Below are positions 31,094 to 41,053 of a stretch of 64,000 nt of DNA, in pieces; position 1 is the stretch's first letter, and each line of letters begins with the position of its first letter. A program made the position numbers and the translations under genes. The DNA lies in contig CADCXA010000058.1 of NCBI GenBank assembly GCA_902806565.1, positions 1 through 64,000 on the forward strand. The letters run 5' to 3'. The notes under the pieces were generated by a model. The model did not search any database. It saw nothing but the letters and a program-made list of their open reading frames with translations, and was not told the DNA's origin. Source of the stretch: Hypoxylon rubiginosum (taxonomy: Eukaryota > Ascomycota > Sordariomycetes > Xylariales > Hypoxylaceae).

Positions 31094-31213
31094 TTAGATA
31101 CCTGAGCTGTCTAGCGACGCGCCGTCGTCTAGGCTTTCGACAAATCGTCTTGCGAGGTTTCCGAGTATCGGCGTCTTCGCGCTCAAGCTCGGATGTACCG
31201 ACTCGGAATCGAT
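31094..31213 (-). pseudogene. 5' relic of a second 459-aa-type gene, start codon lost
   Basis: Read in the frame of the intact gene, the relic gives (I)DSES then LSAKTPILGNLA then SLDDGASLDSS before a TAA at 31094-31096. The intact protein reads MDSES ... ASATMPTLGRLA ... IDNGESLDS. The ATG has become ATC. About 39 codons remain. The upstream inverted repeat (31212-31222 / 31277-31287) and its flank are kept. So a whole promoter and gene head was duplicated and then inactivated. Confidence 0.75.
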
Positions 31214-31287
31214 GATGCTTCAATTTCAATAAAAGAACGAAAAATGGAACGAAAAAATTCAGTTGTGGTTCGAATATGAAGCATCAT
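31212..31287. promoter_or_regulatory. Inverted repeat beside the 459-type relic
   Basis: ATGATGCTTCA (31212-31222) and TGAAGCATCAT (31277-31287) form an 11-bp inverted repeat like the 14-bp one at 19297-19408. The outer flank (GTGTTAGGTAAAGTTCTGC, then GGAACAGAAAGGA) is also conserved. The left arm overlaps the mutated start codon. Confidence 0.5.
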
Positions 31288-31290
31288 GTG

Positions 31291-31610
31291 TTAGGTAAAG
31301 TTCTGCGAAGGAACAGAAAGGAGCTCCCCCTTGCACCGGATGACGACGACCCCAGCCCACATGAGATGTTTCTCTATTGTGACCTCATGTTGTGACCTCA
31401 TGTGGGCTGAGGGTCGTGTCTCGAACCTCGTCGGTGGCAGGCGGCGGGCGGCGGGCGGCGGGCGATATACGAAATAGCTTTTCGACCGCGTTGATCGACA
31501 GGGAGATCTCGTAGCCAATGCTAGGATTGACTGCGGCCCAGGCTCTCCGGCTTGTTCTCCGGCTTGTGTGGGCTATCAATTCAGAGCCAGGAATGCTCCA
31601 GGGTAACACT
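31291..31610 (-). pseudogene. Fragment of a second pseudo-helicase gene
   Basis: Two minus-strand frames together match residues about 553-610 of the 713-aa protein at 36326-38467. One reads AWAAVNPSIGYEI and SLSINAVEKLF (intact: GWAVISPSVGFEI, QSISEIERRL). The other reads EVTIEKHLMWAGV (intact: EITIVEKHLMWAW). Between the matching halves the relic has a GGCGGGC repeat expansion (31437-31465) and a duplicated GTGACCTCATGT that shifts the frame. It lies directly upstream of the 459-type relic, so fragments of two families of the block are joined here. Confidence 0.75.
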
Positions 31611-32935
31611 TGACATTCTCTGCGTCTTTGAGCGAGTTGTACAGGGTCTCGAGTTTGGGAGGATAGACAGGTGTATGCGTGTTTGTATGTCGAGTGTGTT
31701 GGGTGGGAGTTTGATGTGCGTCTCTTCAGTCTTGTGGCCCTTGAGAGAGTTGTACAGAGTGTCTCTAATATCAGTGTATAGGTCTTTGGATCTTGAGTGT
31801 CGAATTGAAGTTTCGGGTCTCTAGGTCGAACGGTTGAGTGTCTCCCAGAGTGACATGTTAAGTGCGTACTTTCGCCTGCGTTACTTCAGGTTGGGATATC
31901 GAGTATCGAGGGATGCAGAGGGATGAAGAAATGCATGTGTCTGACTGTGTCAAATGGAAGTCTTAGGTCTGTAGGATTTGCTGTTGAAAGCTCGTAGTTT
32001 ACGATTTGAGGACGCAGTTGCATATGGTCATCAGTATGGCGTGCTCTATCGATGGGAGATCGATGGGAGATCTGTCGACGGGAGAAGCGAGGCGAGGATG
32101 TGGCTTTCCAGAACCTCGTCTATTTAACAGGTCAGAATCTTCAGATTTCGAAGTAAAGCAAGTCACCCTTTGAATTGGAGTCGACTCAAATAGGGGGCTG
32201 GCTAGGTATGTCAGGATAGGGGCAATTGTTTGATGTTCAGCGTTTTATGTGTTTGCATTGTGATGGAAAATATGCAGCGCTGTTGAATGGAGGTTAGGTT
32301 TGACTCACAGGATGTCAACTCACTGGACATAAGGTTCAATTGCCAGTAGCATCGTTAATGCAGTCGTTTCCACTTGTTCTGTGTTCTGTAGCTATGCATC
32401 TTGCATCTTGTAGTTCTGCGTTTGGGCTGTGATAGTGAGGTTGGAATTGAAAGCTGAGAAGACTGAAGACTGAAGACTGAAAACTGAAAACTGAAAATTG
32501 AAGGGTTGGGGCCGAGGGAAATGGCTAAAAAGGTTAAAATCATAGGAGTAATAAATTCGAATAACGAATCGAGTAACGCGAGGAGTAACTCGTGCATAGG
32601 TACCTGCCTAGGTAGATGCCTAACTAAAGCGGTGCTGCACATGTACCTAGATGTCATGTCTCTACACTGGTATGTACCTAGGTATGTTGGCAATTGATTC
32701 ATGTTTCTAATATCGTGACCTCTATCCTATGTATATACCTAGGCTTCAGACTTCAAGGCTTCAAGACTTGCACGGCTTCAGGCCTCAAGGCTTGCATAGC
32801 CTCAATGTACTCGGGATATTCGCTGTCTCGTATGTCTCGTGTCTCGTATATTAGACAGTAATACGCTTCAATTCACAATTATAACTACCTAGGTACCTAG
32901 TAGGTAGCCTGCTAGCCTACTAGCATCCAAGTTAC
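31611..32935. other. Intergenic 1.3 kb, no gene seen
   Basis: GT-rich on the plus strand at 31.6-32.0 kb. A short ACTGAAGACTGA repeat occurs near 32460-32495, and CTAGGTACC palindromes at 32.59-32.70 and 32.88-32.91 kb. A 115-codon minus-strand frame at 32355-32702 crosses these palindromes and shows no domain. Confidence 0.45.
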
Positions 32936-35026
32936 CTAACCGCCACCGATCCTCGAGCGAAAGGTGGTTAACGCCCAGCGCATCTCCTTAGGTTCCCGGT
33001 TGGGAATCACCAGATCCTCACCAGATGTAGGCGCAATGAGCCTGAAACTCCGGGTATCTATCAATTGGCCTCTGGTATTGTGAACCACGCGGACAGACGA
33101 GGCAGCAAAGTCTACCACAAAGACCCAACCCGGCATATCGGGCAGGGCGATAATGCCCACGTCCTGGTCTTCTACGAAGAGGCAATCCCCCGAGGATGCT
33201 CTCTCGCGGATCTTTGCTGCCCCACCATCACATAAGAGCTCGAAAAGCCTCAGGATCGGAGTATTGCACAGGTACTCTTCGAGTCCATCGTAAACTTCTC
33301 CGGCCTTCGCGACAGACAGCCCTGTCGCTACGAAAGATGCCGACTGGCAAAGGCCGAAGAAGAACAATTGGACAGGCGCCTCGGCCTGAGAGACGTCAAG
33401 ATTCTCCGCGTGCTGTAGATACGTCTCGAACGCCAACAGGACCAGGTTGATAGGTGCCGAACTGACATTGAACAGGCGCTGCATCAACGAATCGAGGATA
33501 ACAAGCGACTCTTCCTCGTAATCCCCAGCCAGGGCCCTAGCGTATAGACTGCCCGCCAGGTCGATAACGCCTGCGCTGGTGGGGTCCGCGTGCGGTACGT
33601 AGACCTGCTGGTCTTGCTCCCGTCGCCAGGTCAGTAGCAGGGTCCAGATACAGTTCTCCGTCGGTTTGAAAATCGATCCTCCGGAGACATAAGTTCCGAC
33701 GACGGCGCGCGCGAATGGAACCCAGCGGTCGGATTCGGCCGAGTCGGAGTTGGAGTTGGAGTCGGAATCGGAGCCGGAATCGGTCCTGTCGGGGTCGTAG
33801 CGCGCGGAAAAGTACCGGGCCAAGCCCAGCTCCCTCGCCGCGCTCGTCTGCTCCGAGTGCTGCTTTTCTTCGCAGACGTTCCTAAGAGACTCGGTTAGCT
33901 TCTCAGAATCCCGGAGCGCCTTACGACTCCCCCTATCCGCCTTTTCTAGTCGGCCCTCAAGCCCCGAAATCTTCTTGTCCTTGTCTACGATCTGATTCCC
34001 CAGGCCAGATACCTGGTTCTTCAGATCAGAGACAAGCGCATTTTTGCCCTTGAGCTCTTCGGTCGACTTGTAGATGCGTTCTTGGAGGCTCGCGATCTCT
34101 CTGTCTTGGCTCTTCAACTCGTCATTGGCGTTGTCGAGTTTCCCCTTGTTGGATTCGAGATCGTTCTTCAGCTGAGCGACTTGGACCTTCAGCTCCTTGA
34201 TGCGGCTCTCGCCATGCTCAAGGTCCCGACCTTGACCGTCTCTGATATCTTCCAAGGCTCGTTTCTCCCTTGCCAGCCCGTTCTTTTCGGCCTTTAGATC
34301 TTTGTGCCCGCTTTTGAGTAACTCGAGCCTGACCTGCATCTCGGCGATTTTGTCGTCTTTGCTGCGCTGATCATCCTCGGCCTTTTTACGAAGGCTCTTG
34401 CACTCCTCTAGCTCTTCTAGAGTTCTGCGCAGTCCATCATTGGCCTTGTCTAATTCTCGATTGGCCGAGCGAGTTTCAGCTTTCGACCTATCGATGTCAG
34501 CTTTCGACCTCTTGATGTCAGTTTGCAACCCATCGATTTCAGCTTTCAACCCATTGATGTCAGCTTTCAACCCATCGATGACCACCTTCGCACGGTCTTC
34601 AACCCCCTTGCTTACAAGGGTGCCGAGAGCTTCACGGTGGTCATCCGAAATGGCGCGAATGAAATCTAGGTTTCCCTGTTTCGCGGTAACGTAGAGAAGA
34701 GCGTGATCGAACACGGCCTGCTCCATAGACTCGGTAGCAGCCAACAATTTACGTCGGTCGATTGCTCCACTGCTATCCTTGAGACTGTCGATGAACTCTT
34801 TACCCTTCCGGGCTTGCCTATGAAGCTTTCTGAAGCGCTTCTTTGCGGCCTTGTCCAACTTCTCTTCGTTTTTCAGCAGCTTGTCGACTCTCTCCCCCAA
34901 TCTGTCCTTGTCGAGGGCTAAGCCATGGAGATTCGCTTGCTTGACATCATCGAGATAAAACTCGACTTCCTCCTCACGATCATCCAACCTCTGGGTTATC
35001 GCATCGGCAGACAGTGGATTGTCCAT
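32936..35026 (-). CDS. Second long coiled-coil protein with globular C-terminal domain (696 aa)
   Basis: Not recognised. Single exon, ATG at 35026. Residues 1-140 are helical and basic (KAAKKRFRKLHRQARKG). About 140-410 is continuous coiled coil, with an early stretch of repeated DGLKADIN/GLKAEID/SKADIDR heptads. Residues about 425-450 are a DSDSNSNSDS acidic linker. About 455-696 is a compact domain (WVPFARAVVGTYVSGG, LVILDSLMQRLFN, APVQLFFFGLCQSASFVATGL, GWVFVVDFAASSVRVVHN). The architecture of helical head, rod and globular tail parallels the 765-aa protein, but I see no clear sequence match between the tails. It may partner with that protein or scaffold the helicase-like product of the divergent gene 1.3 kb away. 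Confidence 0.8.
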   Translation of the reverse strand: MDNPLSADAITQRLDDREEEVEFYLDDVKQANLHGLALDKDRLGERVDKLLKNEEKLDKAAKKRFRKLHRQARKGKEFIDSLKDSSGAIDRRKLLAATESMEQAVFDHALLYVTAKQGNLDFIRAISDDHREALGTLVSKGVEDRAKVVIDGLKADINGLKAEIDGLQTDIKRSKADIDRSKAETRSANRELDKANDGLRRTLEELEECKSLRKKAEDDQRSKDDKIAEMQVRLELLKSGHKDLKAEKNGLAREKRALEDIRDGQGRDLEHGESRIKELKVQVAQLKNDLESNKGKLDNANDELKSQDREIASLQERIYKSTEELKGKNALVSDLKNQVSGLGNQIVDKDKKISGLEGRLEKADRGSRKALRDSEKLTESLRNVCEEKQHSEQTSAARELGLARYFSARYDPDRTDSGSDSDSNSNSDSAESDRWVPFARAVVGTYVSGGSIFKPTENCIWTLLLTWRREQDQQVYVPHADPTSAGVIDLAGSLYARALAGDYEEESLVILDSLMQRLFNVSSAPINLVLLAFETYLQHAENLDVSQAEAPVQLFFFGLCQSASFVATGLSVAKAGEVYDGLEEYLCNTPILRLFELLCDGGAAKIRERASSGDCLFVEDQDVGIIALPDMPGWVFVVDFAASSVRVVHNTRGQLIDTRSFRLIAPTSGEDLVIPNREPKEMRWALTTFRSRIGGG

Positions 35027-36325
35027 CTTGGCTGCACGGAATGATGTCTCTATCTAGGTACTTGAGCGTTGATACGGAAGGACAGAGACTTGAGCGTTGA
35101 CATAGAAAACAGAGGCTTGACGGGGGACATGTGAGTGATGATGCTGCGTCTAGGTATTCTGCCAATTGATCTGCCAATTGATCTGCTAATTGATCTGCTA
35201 ATTGATCATTACCTGCCAATACCTAGCTATACTTTAGGTACTTACCTAGATAGTCTACAGTGCATACTTAGGGTGGAGACGCGGCAGTTTGGCTCGCAAT
35301 TGCCTCAACGTGTTCAGTGGGTGATTATAAGCCTAGCCCTATACTGTCAACCCGAGTTCCCCACTGAGGCCTGCTAAATTTCAGCAGGTAAGTTAAGGTT
35401 AGGTAGGATAGGTAGAGACCCTTAACTGACTACCTAGGTATTGGCTTTGTACGTAATAGTTTACCTCAAAGGGGTATCTACCTAGGTGTCACTGGAACGT
35501 TGATAATGCCAACTCAAGAACTCACGAGAATTATTGAGTGGCTCCTAGGCTTATGGAATGGCTTATGGAAATGTAAGAGATCCGTATTCGACTAGTCACA
35601 TTCATGTCATGTTAACAAGTTAACAATACCTACGTCTCTTTGCCTGAATACTTCAGGCTTCTGTAAATCTTGCCTGGATTATCGTATAGTGCTATTATGT
35701 CACCTGCCTATGACTCCAACTCTGATATGAAGGGTATCAACTTGTAGATGGTATGCTTCTAGTCACTAGTCAAGCCTACGAACGGTCAGTCGTAAAAAGG
35801 TTGACAATGGTCAAGTGAATTCATATCACTGCCAAGTTATACGAGGGCGTACAATGCCCACTGGGATAGCATGTATACCTAGGTGCCTAGGTGCCTATCC
35901 TAGGTGCCTATCCTAGGTAGATAAAATTTTGAATTCGTCCTTATTCGTACAGTCTACGTAGACAGGGCTAGCCTGTAATACCGTAAGAGACCGAGAGTTG
36001 ATACACTGGCACTGTGGCGCTTACCCATTTGGGTACCTAGGTACGTTTAGGAGACACCTCTCTGGCCTCTCATACCTCGCTAGCCTCTGACTCATCTGAC
36101 CTCTCTAACCTGGCTGACCTCTGACCTCTGACCTTTGACCTTTGACCTTTGGCCTTTGACCTCTGACCTCTGACCTCTGACCTCTGACCTCGCTGACCTC
36201 TAGCCATCCCTCCCATCTCGTCGAAATTTTCTAGTCACCTTATTCCACTTTACAACTTACAACACAACTTTGCCATCCTCGACGTCCTCTACCTAGCATT
36301 AGAGAGAGACAACTCTCGTCATCAA
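35027..36325. other. Intergenic between divergent genes, tandem repeats
   Basis: No gene seen. 35159-35207 has four copies of a 12-bp unit (TGATCTGCCAAT, later TGATCTGCTAAT). ACCTAGGT-type palindromes cluster at 35.43-35.49, 35.87-35.93 and 36.03-36.05 kb. 36113-36200 is a (CTCTGAC)n-like array just ahead of the next start. The 696-aa and 713-aa genes are divergent and share this 1.3-kb space. Confidence 0.5.
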
Positions 36326-38467
36326 ATGTCTTCACCTACACCTCCCCCTCCTAGCATCGAGTCCGCCTGGTATGCCAATCTCAAGGAAGTCACCGACTTC
36401 ATGATGAGAGGCGTAGAGGGCAAGGAATCGAGCGTAACTTACTTGCAATCCGCTCACGCATCTGGCAAGAGCACCAGCATGCTCGACTTCATTATGAGAA
36501 CAGTCTACGCGATGCGACCTAAGACGAAGCCTTGGCTCATCTACGTTCTCCCTCGCGACGTCGAGAGGGATTACGTGTCCAGCTACCTCGAATCTTTACC
36601 CCCTCGCGACGACGGCATCTTCCCGAATATTTCGAACAGCTTCGAGGATGGCTTTGTGATTTCTACGTATGAAGACTTTCTCAGCCACCTGAAGAACATG
36701 AAAACTAGCGGATGGCAGTGGCCCGAGAGGGTACTGATCATGGCCGACGTCGAGTTACGCGCGTCGGTGGCGGGTGAGATCTTCTTCGGCAAGCTACTGG
36801 AGCTTGTCAAGAAGAAGGAGTTCATCATAAGTCTCATGATCATGTCGCCGCAGAAATCGCTCAGGACGCTGTCGGCCTTCAAAGAGGTCATAGATCCTGT
36901 CTGGGAGATCGTGGTCCCGAATATCAGCCCTCGGCTCGTAGTCAATACCATTGAGAGCAGCGACTGGAAGCTAAAGTTCGCTAAGCTCGTTCACGAATTG
37001 GTCAAACGCGACAAGGAGGCCAAGGTATTCGTCGGTAGTTCCAACCCGACCTACCTGAACAATTACCTCGCGTCTCAAGCTTCTGAAGGTTCTGCCGTGG
37101 TTTCCTTCGTCGACCAGACGAACGTCGACGATCTGAAGCACATCCTTAACGATGAAGACCGCATCTTCGTCGTCAATCCCGAAGCCGGCCTCTCCGCCCG
37201 TGTCGAGGGGCTCCAGCTGCTCGTCTCGCAATGTACGACCGAGTCGGTCCTGTTCGACAAGATGACGAGCCAGCTGGTGGAGTGCGAAAGGGCCTTGACG
37301 GGATGCGAGATCGAACAGCAACATTCCTGGGCCCTCAAGACGTCGCTGCATCACGATGACGTCGACATCTATGTGAACATGCCGTCTCAGAAGCTCAAGC
37401 ACCTCCTTCGACCTGCCGATCCGTGGAGCCCGGCGTGGAACGTACACCTGCCGTGGCTCACCCTGCGCCTCTTTTCGACGTGGCCCAACGCTAACCCGGG
37501 ACGTCTACCCATCCGTCGGCCTCCCGACGTGTTTGCCTTTAGCGAGATGATGAGCAGACTCGCTTTGATGGGTCTCCTCGAGCAGGACGAGGAGAGGAAG
37601 GGTAGATACTCGACCACGACCCTCGGTACCTACGCACTCCATTGGATGAACAGTTGGCGTAGCATAGCTACTAACGCCGCCTACCAGCTACAAGTGCACC
37701 CCGCCTACCTACTAGCCGTAGCCACGACCAAGCAAGACCCCCCCCGCGTCCTCCGCGTCTTGATCCGCTTGGCGGCAATCTCGGCGCGCGGCATCGGCAA
37801 CTTCTGCGCCATCGCCAACCCCGGACAAGGGCACCCGACCGCCTCGGCTATCCGCGAACAGTGCCAGGGCATCGGGCGGAAGCTGTGCTGGAAGGGCGCT
37901 CTCTGGACGGCCTTAGGATTATACCAGAAAGGAAGGGAAAATGACGACTTTCGTACGGACAGCTTCTCGAAGCTCACGAGAGGTTGGGCGGTAATAAGCC
38001 CTTCCGTAGGATTCGAGATCTACCAGTCGATAAGCGAAATCGAACGTCGATTGCATATCGGCCCCGCCGCAGACGAGATTGGGGACACGATACTTAGTGA
38101 CGATGAGATTACTATCGTAGAGAAGCACCTGATGTGGGCATGGGTCCATAGAGTCGTCGGCATCCCTTGCGACGTCGAAAAGTCTCCGTTTGAAGTTGTG
38201 TCCGGCTCCAAAGTCGAGATAGACGAGGTCAGAGAGCTGTTCAGCATAAGGGATGCTACAGAGACGGCCCGCAACCAAGCCATCGGCGGTATCTTCGCGG
38301 TATATGACCGCCTCGTGCGTAGCCCGGAGGGAAATTCCGTAAAGCCGAAAGATCTTACGTTCATCCCTCAAGAACTCTATCAAGATGTCGAGGAGAAGTC
38401 GGGACTTCACTGGCCCTTCCCGGTCGCCACGAAGTACCCTTTACATCTTCAGAAGTACTGGTACTGA
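36326..38467 (+). CDS. SF2-helicase-like protein with intact P-loop but degenerate DExH box (713 aa)
   Basis: Single exon, ATG at 36326. Motifs of superfamily 2 (DEAH or viral-type) helicases appear in order. Motif I is SAHASGKSTSM near residue 45, a good Walker A. Ia is WLIYVLPRDVER (about 72). Ic is VISTYEDFLSHL (about 110). At the DExH position lies VLIMADVELR (about 137), in which the Asp-Glu pair is lost or shifted. Motif III is SLMIMSPQKS (about 168, normally SAT). IV is KVFVGSSNPTYL (about 235). V is IFVVNPEAGLSARVEG (about 275). VI is QLVECERALTGCE (about 312), with the QRxGRxGR arginines mostly gone. The C-terminal 380 residues are unknown; part of them (553-610) survives in the relic at 31.3-31.6 kb. 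It may bind ATP or RNA without unwinding. Origin from a viral or cellular helicase is inference. Confidence 0.75.
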   Translation: MSSPTPPPPSIESAWYANLKEVTDFMMRGVEGKESSVTYLQSAHASGKSTSMLDFIMRTVYAMRPKTKPWLIYVLPRDVERDYVSSYLESLPPRDDGIFPNISNSFEDGFVISTYEDFLSHLKNMKTSGWQWPERVLIMADVELRASVAGEIFFGKLLELVKKKEFIISLMIMSPQKSLRTLSAFKEVIDPVWEIVVPNISPRLVVNTIESSDWKLKFAKLVHELVKRDKEAKVFVGSSNPTYLNNYLASQASEGSAVVSFVDQTNVDDLKHILNDEDRIFVVNPEAGLSARVEGLQLLVSQCTTESVLFDKMTSQLVECERALTGCEIEQQHSWALKTSLHHDDVDIYVNMPSQKLKHLLRPADPWSPAWNVHLPWLTLRLFSTWPNANPGRLPIRRPPDVFAFSEMMSRLALMGLLEQDEERKGRYSTTTLGTYALHWMNSWRSIATNAAYQLQVHPAYLLAVATTKQDPPRVLRVLIRLAAISARGIGNFCAIANPGQGHPTASAIREQCQGIGRKLCWKGALWTALGLYQKGRENDDFRTDSFSKLTRGWAVISPSVGFEIYQSISEIERRLHIGPAADEIGDTILSDDEITIVEKHLMWAWVHRVVGIPCDVEKSPFEVVSGSKVEIDEVRELFSIRDATETARNQAIGGIFAVYDRLVRSPEGNSVKPKDLTFIPQELYQDVEEKSGLHWPFPVATKYPLHLQKYWY

Positions 38468-40330
38468 GTCGAGCCTTAGAGCCATTGCCCGGATATCTAG
38501 GTACCTAGGTTAGGTGCCTAGGTTTACCAAATTGCGAATGAATTACTTTACGTAGCTTAGCTAGTTTACTAGATTTCGAATGAATTCCTTTACGCGGAGG
38601 TCTCATGCAGTACGTAGTGAAGAACATGATTCCACAGTAATACCAAGTGCATGTCAAGATCCATCCTGGTATTCCATCTTACATTGAGATCACTATGACT
38701 ACATCTAGAACAATAGAACAATAGAGAGCACGTATGTAAATGCCTAGGATGTTACGTAGGTACCAAAACGAAGTGAATGGGGTCTAATAGCAGCGTCAGA
38801 TATGGCTCTCGAGCTTTGGCTATATCACGAAGCCAACCGATACGGAAGATGACTATATTCTTACGTGAAGAACTATAAGCCTAAGGCATTACCAGGCCTC
38901 TTATATAGGAGATCAGGACAAATGGACCTAGAACTAATAGGCCTTCGTAGTACTAGCAATCCTGCAACCCCTATCTACCTAGATAGGCTATGGGGAACCA
39001 TACGACTCTTTAAGAATAACTAACAGGTCTGTAACCCTACCCGAGTACCAAAGGCGAAGCTCCTGACAAATGGCTGCGCTCACACGTCATTAATAACAGT
39101 CGACAGGCTCGGGCTCAACAAGCGAAAAAGGTGCTAGTGATGTGATGAAGCCGGTGTATGAATGTGCGGCTCAAAACCCACACAAGTGAGTTCGATTCCT
39201 GCCGTGATTAACCAAAAGAAATTTTAATAAATTCTTTTTAGGTCTCGCCAGGCGTCCGAGGCTTTATACGGATTGAGTTAGGAGGCCATTGTGAATGGGA
39301 AAGCACTTTCATCGCGAATCGTTGCCACGTGAGGAAGAGGAATCTCACGCCGGCTTTCTCTGGCAATGAATTATCTACGTAGTACGTACTCACCACAACC
39401 GAAGAGAAAGTCCGACATCGGTAACAGTCCCAACAGAATACTTCATTAGGCACAAAGTGAGCAAGTTTCCTATTGGTTCTGTCGGAATATAGAGTCACAA
39501 GACTGTCAGACACAGCAAATGGTAACTAGGCATGTGTAAAGCAGGGCTCCCTCCATCACATACGTAGCTAGGTAGCTATTGACTCATATCCTGTGCCATT
39601 TACTAAGAAGCTTCTAGTCAGCTGAATTCCAAGTTCCGTAAACCACAACCATCCACTCGTCAAGATGGAAACAGGTAACCAAGTTCAGGGTGACCGCAAC
39701 GCGTCCGAATCTTGAAGCGTTGGAGCTATACCCTTCCCAGCTCCTTCTCCTATCGCCCAAGGCATTACGCGCGCTGAGGGTGGCGTTCGGTACCGTCCAC
39801 AGCAGCGGCATAGGGCGACTCAAACCCAGAGTGGGGAGGTTAATGGTCTCAAGAGGCGGTAACCAAGGTTCGACAAACCTCAGTCCAAACAGGATTGACA
39901 CAGACCTTCACAAGAAACGGACATGGGACACGAGCTCACGAGGAGCCTATGGAATGGTTTGATTTGTAGGATACATCCGAGACGGGATTTAGAGTAGATA
40001 GTTTAGCTGTAGCTCTGTACGCTGCATACCCCTAGCGATATCTGTGAGGGCTAGACCATTGCCAACAAGCCTCGAGGATACAAGAGCAAACTCGGAATTG
40101 CCTCTTCACAGAAGACTAGGCGTAGAACTTGTTACAGGTTCGAGAGGTTCACACGGGAATTGTAGACAACATAGATGCTAGGTAATTTTTAATTGGAGGC
40201 TAGTGTTACTCTCTCTCTCTCTGAAGCATACAGCTCTCTAAAGCATACAATTCTATAAAGCATACAAGGTTCCGCCAATCCCATAGCCTCTTAAGGGACA
40301 CTCCCAGCGACATCCATAGCGACGGTCCGT
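38468..40330. other. Intergenic 1.9 kb, no gene seen
   Basis: ACCTAGGT palindromes at 38.49-38.52 kb. 38995-39065 resembles 27565-27640. Near 39140-39215 a GAGTTCGATTCCTGC box and GCCGGTG...CGGCTCAAAACCC recall a mitochondrial-type tRNA, but no complete cloverleaf can be drawn. Opposed frames of about 90 codons at 39614-39962 show no domain. A CT microsatellite lies at 40209-40222. Confidence 0.45.
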
Positions 40331-40721
40331 CTACTTTAGGGGTGTACCGTCTTCCAAACGGGCGATCTCTTCATTCTTAGCGTCGAGCGTTTTCCTGAAC
40401 TGCTTTATGTTGCCTTTAAGGCCCTCGATCTCGATTTTGAGATCATCGATTTCGTTTCTAAACCACAAGATGTTAGTTGTTAGTATTCAAAAGCGAGTCG
40501 TGGGAGAGTTCTTACCGTAGCGTCCGGCATAGCGTCCGGCTGCTCTTCGTCTCGAGATCCTTCTTCAGAGCCGCGATAGATTTCACAACCGCCTCGAAAT
40601 AATTCAATATTTGACGACCTTTCTGTCGAGCCATCTCTTCGTCGTTGGTCATATCTTGCAAAGTCGACATGCTTATGATTAGGCTACTGGCGACCCTCTC
40701 GAATTCATCGAACACAGACAT
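40331..40721 (-). CDS. Short coiled-coil paralogue of the 765-aa protein (110 aa, two exons)
   Basis: Exon 1 is 40721-40516, the intron 40515-40458 (58 nt; GTAAGA donor, TACTAACAACTAAC branch, TAG acceptor) and exon 2 40457-40331. This gives 111 codons including the stop. Residues 1-60 align with the head of the 765-aa protein: DEFERVASSLIISMSTLQDM against VELEEVTATLIPSMRMIQEM, then ARQKGRQILNYF against ARQNRQEILDYF. The second exon adds one short coiled coil (EIDDLKIEIEGLKGNIK) and stops. The intron signals are strong, so this looks like a working short gene rather than a simple truncation. It could mix with the long protein through the shared head and limit its assembly. It is divergent from the broken gene at 41054. 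Confidence 0.7.
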
Positions 40722-41053
40722 AGTCGTTGTCTCTTCGTCAGGCTACACAAAGTGTCTCGATGCTTTGGATTTCGACGGTGTCGAGTTGCAGATTGATGCG
40801 CGAGGATTTGACGCTGGAGACGTGCTGTATTGATGAGAGGCTCTGATGAGAGGCTCTGATGAAAAAGACGAGGATGTGAGGATGTGAGAGGTTGATGGAA
40901 TTGATGTGCAAAGTTGGGAAGGGGATTAGGTAAATACCGAATGAGCTCATACACAAGCCCATCAATCCCCTAGTCACTAGCCTTTAACATCTCCTGCCGG
41001 TCTCCTACCAGTCTACCAGTCCCCTACCAGTCTCCTACCAGCCGTTCGTCGAA

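Noticed and set aside
39120..39220. Mitochondrial-type tRNA-like stretch (GAGTTCGATTCCTGC, CGGCTCAAAACCC)
   Set aside because: A T-arm-like box is present but no acceptor stem pairs; at most a decayed nuclear copy of a mitochondrial tRNA.
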